Assembly (NCBI GenBank): GCA_943737045.1
Contig: CALSFV010000218.1
Coordinates: forward strand, 1,054,001-1,118,000
Direction: 5' to 3'
Source of the DNA: Parapristionchus giblindavisi
Taxonomy: Eukaryota > Nematoda > Chromadorea > Rhabditida > Diplogasteridae
DNA: 64,000 nt
Shown: one piece after another, positions 1-52,264 of the stretch
Position numbering within the stretch: the first letter of the stretch is position 1
Layout: each line of letters starts with the position of its first letter
Notes under the pieces: generated by a model
Database searches by the model: none
What the model saw: the letters and a program-made list of their open reading frames with translations, nothing else
Told to the model about the DNA's origin: nothing
Program-made: the position numbers and the translations under genes

Positions 1-41494
<41,494 letters not shown>

Positions 41495-41500
41495 CTACTA

Positions 41501-41515
41501 GCTGAAGTAACAGAA
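41501..41515 (-). promoter_or_regulatory. probable spliced-leader trans-splice acceptor of trr-1
   Basis: On the minus strand a pyrimidine-rich CTGTTACTTCAG ends at 41502, only seven bases before the trr-1 ATG, and no upstream exon is visible. This matches the nematode TTTCAG consensus used for SL trans-splicing. SL1 versus SL2 cannot be read from genomic DNA. Confidence 0.6.
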
Positions 41516-42357
41516 AACCACAATAATCAGTAGGAAAATGAGGCCTGGAGATGTTAACAAGTTAACCAATCAAGCGAAGGTGAACAAAAAATCTATCAAA
41601 GTAAAAATACAAGCCCATGACACGAATTATGGAATAAAAAATATAAAATTTGAATACCGCGCTTGGGACTGATCAGGCTAAACGGGACGAAAATAGTTAC
41701 AGTATGCTAGATCGCACAGGTTTTTGCAGATATCTATCGTAAACTACTTTATTTTTTGTGGTTAGGAAGTTGTATAAATTATGAGTTTTTAATTCCGTTT
41801 TGACTTACATATAGAATTAGAGTTTTTCAATTCTATTCGAATTATAGATAAAATCATTCATCCGATTTCGAATCAAACGCATTATCCATTACAAAGAATA
41901 TTAATCTTCAAAAAATGAGTTTATTATAACAATAAGACTGAACGAGTAATGGAACGTATTGCAAATTCTAAAAAAAATAAGTAAAGACGGAGATTGATGG
42001 AGATTCTCGTGGGAGGATTGCACAGGATTCAATGAAATCTTCGAAAGATTTAGCAAGAGGTGAGTGTGAATACATAAATAATAGATTAATAATTAATAAC
42101 GAAAACATTAACAAAACAACTATTAAATAGCAACAATATTATTACAAAAGGAATTAACTTCGAACGATAGGAAGAATTAAGGTAGGGTTGATTTGGGGAC
42201 TTAACTTCTAATCTTATATTTACTATCATCAACTAATACAAAAAATACAACTTTAAGGATATGCCTTTTTAGGAATGAAGGGTAGGCTACAGCTCATTTG
42301 GTAAAGGAGTTTTCATAGAGATTGTTGGTCAAGCTACAATGGGGAAAATGTGAATAT
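41516..42357. other. intergenic gap between helicase copy A and trr-1
   Basis: AT-rich sequence of about 840 bases between the stop of helicase copy A (42358) and the trr-1 start, both on the minus strand. I see no convincing ORF, RNA gene or repeat. It would hold the 3' UTR of the helicase and the trr-1 promoter, or an intercistronic region if the two form an operon. Confidence 0.5.
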
Positions 42358-45300
42358 CTAGCAAGAATAGTGTGAGAAGTACTTCTCAGAAAGAACAGAT
42401 GACCATGTATCATCTTCTAATAGAGCTCCACTACCGATAACAATCAATCCTCGCTTGTGACGTGATACGGCTACATTACATCTTCAATTCAAATGCTTAT
42501 TATTAAGTAACATTAATAAAAGTCGTATAGTGCCTAATGAAATCATCTATCTACATAAGAGACATATTGATTTATTCCTTTGAAATTTTTTTCCGGTTTA
42601 AAAAGTATGATAAAGTGATTACGGTAATCTGTTTTCGTAATTAATTTAAGGTAGAAAATTTTGATTTTGATTTTAAAAGTTTAATGCTATAATGAGATAT
42701 TTAATGACAATGATTGTCGCCGAATGTTATTACCTAACGTTATGAATATTGGAACGATTTCGATAGATCTCAATGGCTCACCCTTTACATGTGCTCACCT
42801 CAATGGGCATCGAATGAACGCAGCTTTCGATGACATCGAGCTTACTGTAGTGAGGACGACAACAATTGGCTTCTCTCGACCCTAAAATAAAGAAACCTTA
42901 ACATTATTTCAAACTTTTTACTTCATCAAAACACATTAGGCGCATTTTTATGCTGTGGCCGTATGCATGAACAACGGGAAAACCGTTTTTTCCGGGAAAA
43001 TGTGACTTCATTAGCGTAGGCGGAGGATTTTTGGAAAACGTCTCCGCCTACGCTAATGACGTCACATCTTCCCGGAAAACTGTTCATGCATACGGCCACT
43101 GATTTAAATATGCAAAACATAAGTAGACAACTTTTATACTGAAAAGGGAACAAAGCAAAGCCGTTCAGATTGATCAGATCATTAATGAGTGGAAGAAATT
43201 TATATGCATTCTTTGTCCGTTCTTTTTCTTTTTTGGATCACTTCTGAACACCTTTACTATTTAAAACTTATTTTGAACACAGATAAGAATTTCTATAAGA
43301 TATTTCTATAAGATACCTGGGAAGCATCGACGGTGAGTACTTCGTATCTTTTCGGGATAGCCTTCTAGCAGCCTTTCGTTGAGCCTCATAATATGAGATG
43401 ATCATGACATCATTAGGACCGAATCCTCCACTCTTCAACTTCGTTATCGTGTTCTTCAATATCACAATCTCACGCTCGTTGATCTTTGATGTTCCAATCT
43501 GATCCGTCTTTCCGTTCACTTTCAGGAATACACATTGCTTGAGACCGTAACCAGCCATCAGCAAAGGCTTGACAACTTCTTCGTCCTTCTCTGATCTCAA
43601 CTTGCCATCGTAGAAACAATCACTATAATGTTGAATAAGCGATTGAGGAGCCCGATAGACGGAATGGAGGTGTACAATGGGGAAGTTCTTGCAGGCGAGA
43701 GCGACATCCAACGCGGACTTGGCTGACCATTCTTGAATGAGTACTCCCTTCTCGTATCGAAAAGGAGGCATCTGCTTCGTATCTCCAATCAGGACCATTT
43801 GTGCGTGTGGAAAGGCAAGAGCCAAGCAGTTCAGCGTTGATTCCGTCAATTGAGAAGCTTCGTCGATGATGATTCTCGAGATGTGCTTGATGAGAGCGTG
43901 TAGGGTAACCCTCAACCTGAGCCTTCTTCGACGAGTTCCAACCGGATCAGGAACATATGATCTAGCTGAGAGGTCCTTCAGAAGGATCATGTCAACCGTA
44001 GCGAATATGATATTGGGCGGTCTTCTAGCTACCATTCTGGAGAAAGCTAAAGCGAGTGCATCATTCAGCTCTTCCTCCAATTCATCCATCTCATTCTTAC
44101 TCAACTTCAATCTCTTGTCCTTCTCAAGCTTCGCTTCTTCAAAAGCCGCTGCTAATCGTATATACACCTTAGCTGACTGGATATCCTCGAAATCAATTGC
44201 CCACTTCCCATAATCTCGAATGACATTAACGATATCGAAGGGCGACCGTTCGAATGTCTCCTGATCATTAGATCGATCGCGAGCAACCAAATGCACCGGA
44301 AAATGATGCGAAGAGTAGTCGAGTGCGGTCAGGGCTTTCACCATGTTGTAGACGGGGACATTAGCAGTTGATAGAAGTAGCTGTACTCCGTAACTGCGGT
44401 ATGAGACTGCCATGGCTGCAGCGGCAGTAGTCTTGCCAGAACCAGGAGGAGAAATGACGATGAATGCAGGACAATCTGATGACGAATACAGACGGACAGC
44501 TTCTGATTGCCCAGTGTTGAGTACCATCGTAGCTCCATCGCTCCTCTTAACGGATACCAACTCCGTCTCCTCGGAGGGAGCGTACTGAAGAGAGTTCGGA
44601 TCTCCATAGATAGCACTGATCAGAGGAATCTCCTCGATTATCCTCGGTGTCGCAGGTATCTTCTTGAACTCGCGAGGAGTAAGTGATGTGTTGATTGCCT
44701 CGTCCAGAGACTCGACCGTCACGTCGCTCTTCACATCGTGCAGTTTCGCTTGACCGGCAAGGGAGCGGAATGGCGAACTTGAGGTTGCGAGTAGATGGGA
44801 AAGGTGATCACTAGGATGACAGATGATCTTCAGCCATTTACCATCAGCTGCAGCTCGCTTTACCCTTAGAGGAACTTCGCCGTCGATATTATGAAGATAC
44901 AACACAAAATGGTAGATATGTTCCGTAATCGGGGGGAAGAACAGCACGGGAGGAATAAGTGAAACCAGACGGACGGATAACGTGTTATTATGATAGTCTC
45001 TCTCCCGACTACCCAATAGCATCGTCACGAGTAGATGTCCCCACTTGCCCATCGTAAATGGAAAAATCTCGCGTAGACGGGAGCCCTTGAGTGCTTCTTG
45101 AATGTGATCGGGAAGGCGTCTGAGAGCTACAGCCGAATAGCTGGAGAATGGATGAGATGTGGAAATGTGACTGGTCTGACGAGAGTACTTGGTGGCAGAG
45201 TCCTTCTCTTTAAATGATCGAAGTGAACAAATCCATCCGGAGTCACTTCGAACCAAATCCGCAAGGAACAAGCCTCCAACGGTGATTGAGCCTGTACTAT

Positions 45301-45851
45301 GTAGTCGAATGAGAATAGGGTCACAACTATAGGTAGACAGGGCCAACAGTCCGGACATGACTCTCTTGAAGACATACAGTAACGAAGACTTCTGAACAAC
45401 TTCTGGCTTCTTCACGATGACACTGCTGGTCACTCTCCACTTCGCTGAAAACTGATCTTCGATCACCAATTCTTGACCCATTCTTTCAATGCTGTGCACA
45501 GATATGATTGTTCCTTCTAGCATCTTCGTAGTACATTTGAGAGCAAGGAATCGTAGATCTATTCCATTATCAACAACAGTTTCGAAGAAGACAGTCTCCA
45601 ACAGCGCATAGTCATCCGCCATCATTCCCGTATAGCGATAGAGTACAGAAAAGGTGATCAAGGGGGCCAATGGGAGATGTTCTTCAGATGATGCAATCGA
45701 TGGCTTCATTCCGAGATGAGACCGTATAAGCTTGATATCAGACACCGTCTGATACTCGATCAGGTCGTCGGGCATTAGACGAATGTATTCGGCTCGATCG
45801 AAGAACAACGGCGCAGATGATCCATCGAGGCATTTCTGTTGGTAGTACGCC
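42358..45851 (-). CDS. SF1 UPF1-like helicase, copy A (frameshifted)
   Basis: Superfamily 1 (UPF1/DNA2-NAM7 type, AAA_11/AAA_12) RNA or DNA helicase. Minus-strand exons: 45851-43317, 42881-42799 and 42481-42358 (stop TAG at 42360-42358). Motif I SPPGSGKTT near 44430-44450, motif II DEASQ near 43855-43875, motif III GDTKQMPP near 43775-43795, then YRAPQ, and in the last exons GREKPIVVVLTT and motif VI NVAVSRHKR. Copy B (60458-64000) has the same structure, including two 83-base penultimate exons. Compared with copy B, one base is missing between about 43358 and 43371. The annotated frame therefore runs into a stop, while the downstream exons are still open in the shifted frame (IPKRYEVLTVDASQ, then GREKP). 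It may be an early pseudogene or a sequence error. The 5' end is unresolved: 45851 is an acceptor, so at least one upstream exon is missing. Substrate and pathway are unknown. Confidence 0.85.
42953..43101. mobile_element. palindromic MITE 'GTGGCCGTATGC', copy 2
   Basis: Same family as 33025-33160 with extra bases after GAACAACGGG. Sits in an intron of helicase copy A. Confidence 0.85.
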
Positions 45852-46808
45852 CTGAAATGAACAATAAAGAGTAGAAACATACAATCAAAAACATGTTAAC
45901 CATAATTGCGATTTAATATAATTTTCGATGTATTAAGATATGAAAAATATACAATTACCTAATTGATTAAATAAAATGAAAAGTGAATGATGAATGAATG
46001 AATTGGATATCAAATATCAAACCATACTCTAGTCGCAATAGTTCACAAATAAAAAAAGGAGCATCAAAGAATTTTTGGCTGCGCAAGGTACTGTAGTTAG
46101 CAAACTCCATCAATCAGGATTTATAAACTATTCGTTCCGGCTAGGAAAAAAATACCTCACTATGCCTCACTTAAGCAAAGTAAAGAAAAGATTAAATTAC
46201 AAAAAGTGGTCTGACAAGGATCAACAAAATATAGAAATGAAATACTGAAGTTTCCTTCAAGCAAAAAGGCCAGCAATGACTAAGCATATGGGATTTAGGG
46301 ATACAGATATCAGGCTGTCAAGAAAGTTATGAACAATCGATTTTAAAGAAAGTAGAAAATCCGCCATAACTATCATCTTTATTCCTTGTATGATGAGTTG
46401 GAGATGGACTCTTTTCAAACCACTCGCGAATTGACAAGACTGTTACGAACAACTCACCACTATGGAAAAAATAACTGTTTTGATTGCATACATTTTTGTT
46501 CAACTCATATTTTCAGAACTATAAATTAACCCGTAATTGTTATAAACAGACATTATTTCGCCAAAATTGCATATTTTTTGCTTTGCTTTTGTCGCCGAAA
46601 TCTGTAATAGTGACCCTTTTCATAAGCCAACCAATTTATAATCTGACCCGTACCCACAATGTGGGTGCTGGAAAATGTACGATTGGTTGAGGAAACTTGG
46701 TAAAGTCAAGAAACTCGATCGACTCCTTCCGAAAATAAACAAATTTCAAGCTTGTTTTATCCACCGATTGTGAGAGATGCAATGGAAACTATAATACTTG
46801 AAGAGAGT
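45852..46808. other. intron or intergenic DNA upstream of helicase copy A
   Basis: AT-rich DNA. On the plus strand about 46080-46240 can be read, with frameshifts, as a degraded Tc1/mariner-like helix-turn-helix stretch (LHQSGF, then MPHLSKVKKRLNYKKW). Beyond the hAT insertions, 50032-50110 reads MQGNDPKNRDK, similar to the NDPKH motif of such transposases. No intact ORF remains. Treat as a possible transposase relic only. Confidence 0.3.
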
Positions 46809-46816
46809 ATGGTAAG

Positions 46817-47239
46817 TAGAGTTGGCTATTCGGGGGTTGCTTGTGATTGTAAAATCATTGCGGTCCCGCAATGTCGAATGGAGCGGTGTGAAGGCGATTG
46901 CGGGCCCACAACGTCCTTTTCCTCTCCTCCGCCTTCTTTCCTTTCCTTTAAAGAGTTTTCGTATCAAGGCTAATGACCGCTACTTTGAGGTTAGCTAATA
47001 GTGTTGTCAGCTAATTAGCTGACAACACTAAGATATGACCGATGATATGACCGAGATCATAGCGGCCATTAGCCTTTATATGAAATCTCTTTATGGGAAA
47101 GTAGAGAAGGAAGAGGAGAGGAAAAAGACGTTGCGGGTCCGCAATCGCTCTCACACCGCTCCATTCGACATTGCGGGCCCGCAATGATTTTACACCGCAT
47201 TGCGGGCCCGCAATGAATAGTGCGTTATAGTCAACCCTA
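46817..47239. mobile_element. foldback hAT-type MITE with 8-bp target duplication
   Basis: The ends are related inverted repeats (TAGAGTTGGCTAT and, from the other end, TAGGGTTGACTAT). Long arms rich in TTGCGGGCCCGCAA pair with each other, meeting around GTTGTCAGCTAATTAGCTGACAAC near 47008-47032. The flanks are identical, ATGGTAAG at 46809-46816 and 47240-47247, an 8-bp duplication typical of hAT elements. No ORF. A 128-bp relative lies at 55021-55148. Confidence 0.85.
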
Positions 47240-47250
47240 ATGGTAAGGAC

Positions 47251-49796
47251 TAGGGTGGTGGGAACGAATCACGGGCGAATCGTATAAGGGAGAGAGGTCG
47301 GCCATACAACGACTCATAGCGGGCAACCGTTCCCAGTGGCATTTATGACCTCTCACCCTCGGACGAATCGGAATTTTTCGGACCGATTTCGGGCCGGGGC
47401 GATTTTCTCAGCTGGTAATGGTCGGATTGAAAAACTGAAAGCAGATTTGGAATCAGCAAAGAGAAAGCATCTAGAATATGCCTTAATAAAAGTGAAAAGT
47501 CAAATTTAAAGTGAAGTTTTAATAGGTGGAATTACGGCTAAAATGCACCATTTTCGCATGTTTTGGAAGGATTTTTTCGAGAATCCGTGAACTATATGAG
47601 GAAAGAAGTGCATAATTCAAACAAGCACTTCATGGGCTATCGAAAGAAGGGTCGTTTGTATACAATATGTGATTTTTTATTTTTTTCAAATTTCACGATT
47701 TTCATTATTCTGAAATATTTGGTACATTGTTATTGTTCATCATTATCTGTCTGTAATTGTATTTACCTAATGATACAATATGTCATTACGATTGTAAATG
47801 AGCTACTCTTGTATCATGTGCGCACATTGTAAATTAGCGGTGTCCTTTATTGTCGGCGTCCTCTTATCCCTTTGACACCTGTCGGTATTTATGACTGTGA
47901 ACACGGATATGGTCCAATCAACATATAAATATGAGCTATCAGTCATTCATTCATTCATTCATTCATTCATTCATTAACTATCATCATGCCTTCGTCTATC
48001 TGGGACCACTTCATTGCTGACAAGGAGAACCAGAGTTCAACTTGCAAGTACTGCAACCTCACGTATCCCACCAAGAAAGGGTGCACTTCCAATCTGTGGA
48101 GACATGCCAGGAGCAAGCATCCCGTGGAGATCATTGATTCGGACAAGGAGTTTGATGAGCTCTGCGAGAAGATCGTTCGTTTTGTCGCATCGGAGAACCT
48201 CTCGTTCCGGACAGTCGAGAACCCTTCCTTCCGGGCTTTTTTCGGTGAGGGGGCTCGCTTACCCACCCGCTGGCAGCTAACTTACAAGGTCATGCCGTCC
48301 ATGGTGGCTGACCTTCAGAAGTTTATTAAGGAGGTTCGTGCTTGTTAATTCATTTTTACCAATATCTGTTGAACCATATCGGTTCATTTTCATCGCTAAC
48401 CATTCCATTTCTAGAAACTGCATGGAAAGAGAGTGACCCTTTGTATCGACCAATGGACAAGCAAAGGAGGAAGAATTACTCTCAGCTGCTTCAACATCCA
48501 CTACGCAAATGAGCAGGGACAATTAAGAAGGTTAGAAACGATTTTCTTTTTTTAAATAGAAATTATGCAAATAATATATGATTTCAGTCTGGTTCTCGCA
48601 GTTCCTCCTCTTCACGGTAGACACACTGCAGATAATCTGCGAGAACAGATTGAAGAAGTAATCGCCAAATTCGACTTGGATGTCGCCTCTGTCGTCACCG
48701 ATTCCGCCTCCAATATCAGAAAGGCTCTCAAGGATCTCGGCCTCTTCAAGTAAATATATTTTCCATTTTTTATATGTGAAAGGTTGATCTTATCCCTTTC
48801 AGTCCTCGTTGCGCCGCTCATCAGCTTCATCTGGCAGTAACCGGAGCTATGTCCAAGTGGTCTCACTCTGGAGAGCTCAACAAGCTGAAGGAGTTCGCAA
48901 GAACTCTCAACAAGAGCTCCTCATTCAGAGAAGAGTATTTCAAGTGAGTTTATCAAGTTAATTTCATTTCACTTTCCTCACATTGCAGAGCTTGCAAAGA
49001 TCTCGGTCTGAAGCAAGTAGGAGTCCCACAAAGCGTTGACACCCGCTGGGGATCTCTCTTCAGCACTATCAAACAATCACTGCAGCAATGGGAAGCAATC
49101 AATACTACTCTTGCACATAATGTAACACTTATTTCCCCTCAACATTTTCGTTATATTCAAATTTAGGGCAAGGAGGAACTCAAAGCCCCCGAAACCCTCG
49201 TTCCTACCATCCAATCCACCATCCCAAATGATGACGAAACCTATGGTTACATGTCCGATGAGAGTGACTTTGAAGAAGAATGTTCGGAGGATGAATTGGA
49301 AGATGAAATCGATTTTTCTCTGCGCTCTCGGGCGTAATAAATCATACTAATATATAAACCCTCCGATGTTTCATTGTATTGGCCCGTTGTATCGCTTTTC
49401 CCGCTTTTTTATTTGTATTCCCGATGTCAAAATAATAATACTGCTAATAATAATAAATGAATTTTCAACTTACACTAGCCTTTCCGCACGAATTAGTCAT
49501 TTTACTATGAAAAAAAAACGAAATTTCAAAAATTCATAATTAGCTTGTTTCTACTATGGCCTAAAAGATCTCGAAAACCGAAATCCAATGATATTTTAAT
49601 CATATCAGTACGATTACTAAGAGACCAGAAAATCGGTCCGGTCCGAAATCGGCCCGAAATTCTCAATCTCATTCCAACTCATTGTCTCGTTGATCACTCA
49701 CCCGTGCGAGAGAGAGGCTGTATAGAGTCTCTCTTCGGACAACCGAGATAGAAGGGCCAGGGGGAAAATCATCCGTGATTCGTTCCCACCACCCTA
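47251..49796 (+). mobile_element. 2.55 kb hAT DNA transposon, perfect TIRs and TSD
   Basis: The terminal inverted repeats are 24 bp and identical, beginning TAGGGTGGTGGG. Target duplication GTAAGGAC lies at 47243-47250 and 49797-49804, 8 bp and perfect. It encodes one gene on the plus strand (47986-49337). Subterminal sequence is non-coding. A (CATT)n tract at 47943-47974 directly precedes the start codon. Perfect ends suggest recent movement. It is inserted at the very edge of the foldback at 46817-47239, inside that element's own target duplication. Confidence 0.92.
47986..49337 (+). CDS. compact hAT transposase-like protein, BED zinc finger, 356 aa
   Basis: Six exons with canonical borders and matching phases: 47986-48333, 48415-48530, 48588-48749, 48803-48943, 48989-49121, 49167-49337 (stop TAA), giving 356 codons without interruption. 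Residues about 4-48 form a BED zinc finger (W6, F9, C20, C23, H40, H45). The RNase H-like core shows CIDQWTS (D128), VVTDSASN (D193), CAAHQLHL (C212, H215) and DTRWGS (W276). Typical hAT transposases are 600-800 residues and continue with an insertion domain, the catalytic Glu and the C-terminal dimerisation domain. Here these are absent and replaced by a 50-residue acidic tail (EEECSEDELEDEIDF). It is probably unable to cut DNA alone; it may be a defective copy, a repressor or a partner of another protein. Recognition as hAT is secure, function is inference. Confidence 0.88.
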
Positions 49797-50331
49797 GTAA
49801 GGACGGCCGAAAGGTACTCTAAGCTGTTGAGCAATCTCAAGATCAAAATCGAAGCAGGTACCTTGGGGAAGAGTACATTTCCAACACGATTATGCAGGTA
49901 CAAATGTTGAAAGAAAAAAGATGTCGCAGCTCACGAAGCTTGATTTGATAGTTCTACCTTACTCTCAGCTATCGCATTCCCTTTACAAGGCATCTTCCGA
50001 ACATTTGCATTTATCGGAGGATAAAACATTACATGCAGGGGAATGACCCCAAGAATCGAGATAAACCCGGCCTGAACTGGGAGAATATTTTACCCCGTGT
50101 CTCGACGGCTTAAATTAGCACAAGGTCCTTACGAGAAGATAAAAAGAAGTAGATACCGATGATGCATATGTGGGGATTCATATTTGTTATTATAAAATAA
50201 AAATTGATCGAAACTTTCATAACAATCAAAACAACAATAGCGGCAGAAAAAGGCTAGTTAAGAGCGAAGTATAATTCGAATAGAAGTAGTCAAATAACGG
50301 GAAATTATATCAGTATCTTACTTGCTCTGTA
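49797..50331. other. DNA right of the hAT element
   Basis: The right target duplication (49797-49804) followed by single-copy-looking AT-rich DNA. When both hAT insertions are removed, the plus strand from about 46780 to 49915 joins into a short open frame (METIILEESMVRTAERYSKL and on to a stop near 49917), which suggests the insertion site was once within an older coding-like repeat. No product recognised. Confidence 0.3.
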
Positions 50332-50392
50332 CAGGTGTACGTAGGTTCTTATCACTCCTCGGAACTTGCACTCGAGGCCGTTTCGACGGCAT
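50332..50392 (-). CDS. tentative first coding exon of helicase copy A
   Basis: On the minus strand a CATTTCAG acceptor (SL-like) lies 12-13 bases before an ATG at 50392. The exon encodes a basic peptide starting MPSKRPRVQVPRSDKN and ends at a strong GTAAGA donor. It is 61 bases long, and its phase does not fit the acceptor at 45851 directly, so another exon would be needed in the 4.4 kb intron that holds the hAT insertions. It could equally belong to another small gene. Confidence 0.25.
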
Positions 50393-50639
50393 ACATACGA
50401 CTGATTCCCTGAAATGTTTTGTAAATAAACATAGAAAACGATATAAAGGTAAATCGAGGAAATGAGAGATAATAAAATGAGAATATGCACTTTACACAAA
50501 AAGCATAGAAAATCGATATAAAAGCTTATTGACGCTAAACAATAACCGAAAGAGCGAGCGAAACGGCTGGAAAAATGGAGCATAGTAGGCGAAAATGATG
50601 ATTGATTGAAATAGTAATCACGAAAAATACAGGTAACTA

Positions 50640-51085
50640 GCGACACTTTGCCAGTATGGGCACTACTTCTCTGGTGTTGAAATCCTTGCATGATCACGTA
50701 TGCAAGTATAATCATGCATGATTCGACATTCCATGCATGATCATGCATGGAATATCCATCGTTCGTGATCATGCAGGGATCTTCCGTGATCATGCACGAA
50801 TTTTCCGTGATCATGCATGGAATGACAGAATCCATGCATGATCACGGATAATCCATGCATGATTCGAGTATATTCCCTGCATGATCATGCCACTAATTGC
50901 ACGAATTTTACTGGGATCATGCAAGGATTCAAACACCTGAGTTCAGAATAGGGTACCAGTCCAAAATAATAGCATAATTGCCTAATATAAACGTCCTTTC
51001 CTTTCTGTTAATTTCATTTTTCATGTCCTTTTGGACTTGCCCGGTGTACTGGTACCCTATTCTGAAGTAGTGCCAAAGTATGCTG
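50640..51085. repeat. inverted repeat packed with GATCATGCATGATC-type palindromes
   Basis: From about 50690 to 50935 units such as ATGATCATGCATGGA recur in both orientations around the self-complementary core ATGATCAT/ATGCAT. Outer segments pair: CAGAATAGGGTACCAGT (50944-50961) with its complement near 51048-51063, and GGCACTACTTC near 50661 with GAAGTAGTGCC near 51064. Probably a MITE-like foldback; no protein. Confidence 0.6.
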
Positions 51086-51721
51086 GGTCCGCTCTTTATG
51101 GGTTACAATGGCTTATTTATCCCCAATCACCAAGGCTACTCCACTAGTAATTCGTAATATAAACCAGAAACCAATCAATCAACCAAATAACCGTTAAAAT
51201 ACAAGGACAAAAATATAAATAGTTTCAATCGATGCATATCACGGCGTAACAGTATGTCGCAACTTTTACAATTCGTATTTTGCAGACGCACGACGCACAA
51301 AATATGCCTAGTTTTATGTTGCCTATTATTTAATATTTCCCTTTTTAAATAAATTAATTGTTGTTAATAGGATTATACTATCTCATCGTTTATATGTATT
51401 CAGATAATATCCGTAAAAATATTCAGATTTGCATATATCGTCATTAATAAATATTGAAAATTCATTGCACATAATAATTTATAATTGACGATTATGTAAA
51501 ATTCAACGTGTTTGTAGGTTTTCGCAAGCCTCGTAGTCAGTTTTGGAAAGAGTGGTTTGATTCCCTGTTGAATAGATGCAGGACTGTTGTGACCAGTTGA
51601 TACCAATCATGCAGTGAGTGAGACGTTTGTGAAACACTGTCGATAGAGAACGACGAGATAGTGCGTGAAATGGAGAGACTGTATCCGTATGTATCTATCG
51701 CTCTAATAGAGATCAAGATTC
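51086..51721. other. AT-rich DNA without recognisable gene
   Basis: Between the palindromic repeat and the hAT MITE I see no ORF with coding character, RNA gene or clear repeat. Confidence 0.4.
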
Positions 51722-51729
51722 TACGAAGG

Positions 51730-52256
51730 CAGGGATGGGCGTAAAATGAAAATTTTACGGATCCGTAAAAACGTAAAATTTACGGATTCAAAATCCGTAA
51801 AATTCCGTAAAATCCGTAAAATCCGTAAAAACCTTACAACATGCTTGTAGTTTAACATTTCTGCATCATAACAGTATTTATTAAAGCAAAGATTGACAAC
51901 GATGAAATAGCACTTCAAAGAATATGAAAAAGTGGATCTGCGCAATTAATAATAAGTCGAAATCATATCACTGGATGTTCTTATTGCACTTAGGAGAATT
52001 CAGAAATTTTCATTGAGTTTGCTATGTTCAATATGAACATAGTTACAGTACTTATTGAATTGTTGTATAAGTTTTTGCGTGCAAATATAACATTTTTTTT
52101 TCAATTTTTACTCAATTTTAAGGATTTATATCTTTAAAATATTTTACGGATTTTACGGATTTTTATTTTACGGAATCCGTAAAATAAATATTTTACGGAC
52201 AATACCGTAAAATCCGTAAAATCCGTAAAATCCGTAAACGTAAAATCCCATCCCTG
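51730..52256. mobile_element. hAT-type MITE with (CCGTAAAAT)n subterminal repeats
   Basis: Terminal inverted repeats CAGGGATGGG and CCCATCCCTG, flanked by identical 8-bp TACGAAGG (51722-51729 and 52257-52264). Both subterminal regions consist of many CCGTAAAAT/TTTTACGG units in opposite orientation; the 300-base centre is AT-rich and non-coding. CAGGG-type ends and an 8-bp duplication fit the hAT superfamily. Confidence 0.9.
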
Positions 52257-52264
52257 TACGAAGG

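Noticed and set aside
50305..50835. 176-residue minus-strand ORF
   Set aside because: It runs through the GATCATGCATG palindromic repeats and has no domain or coding pattern.
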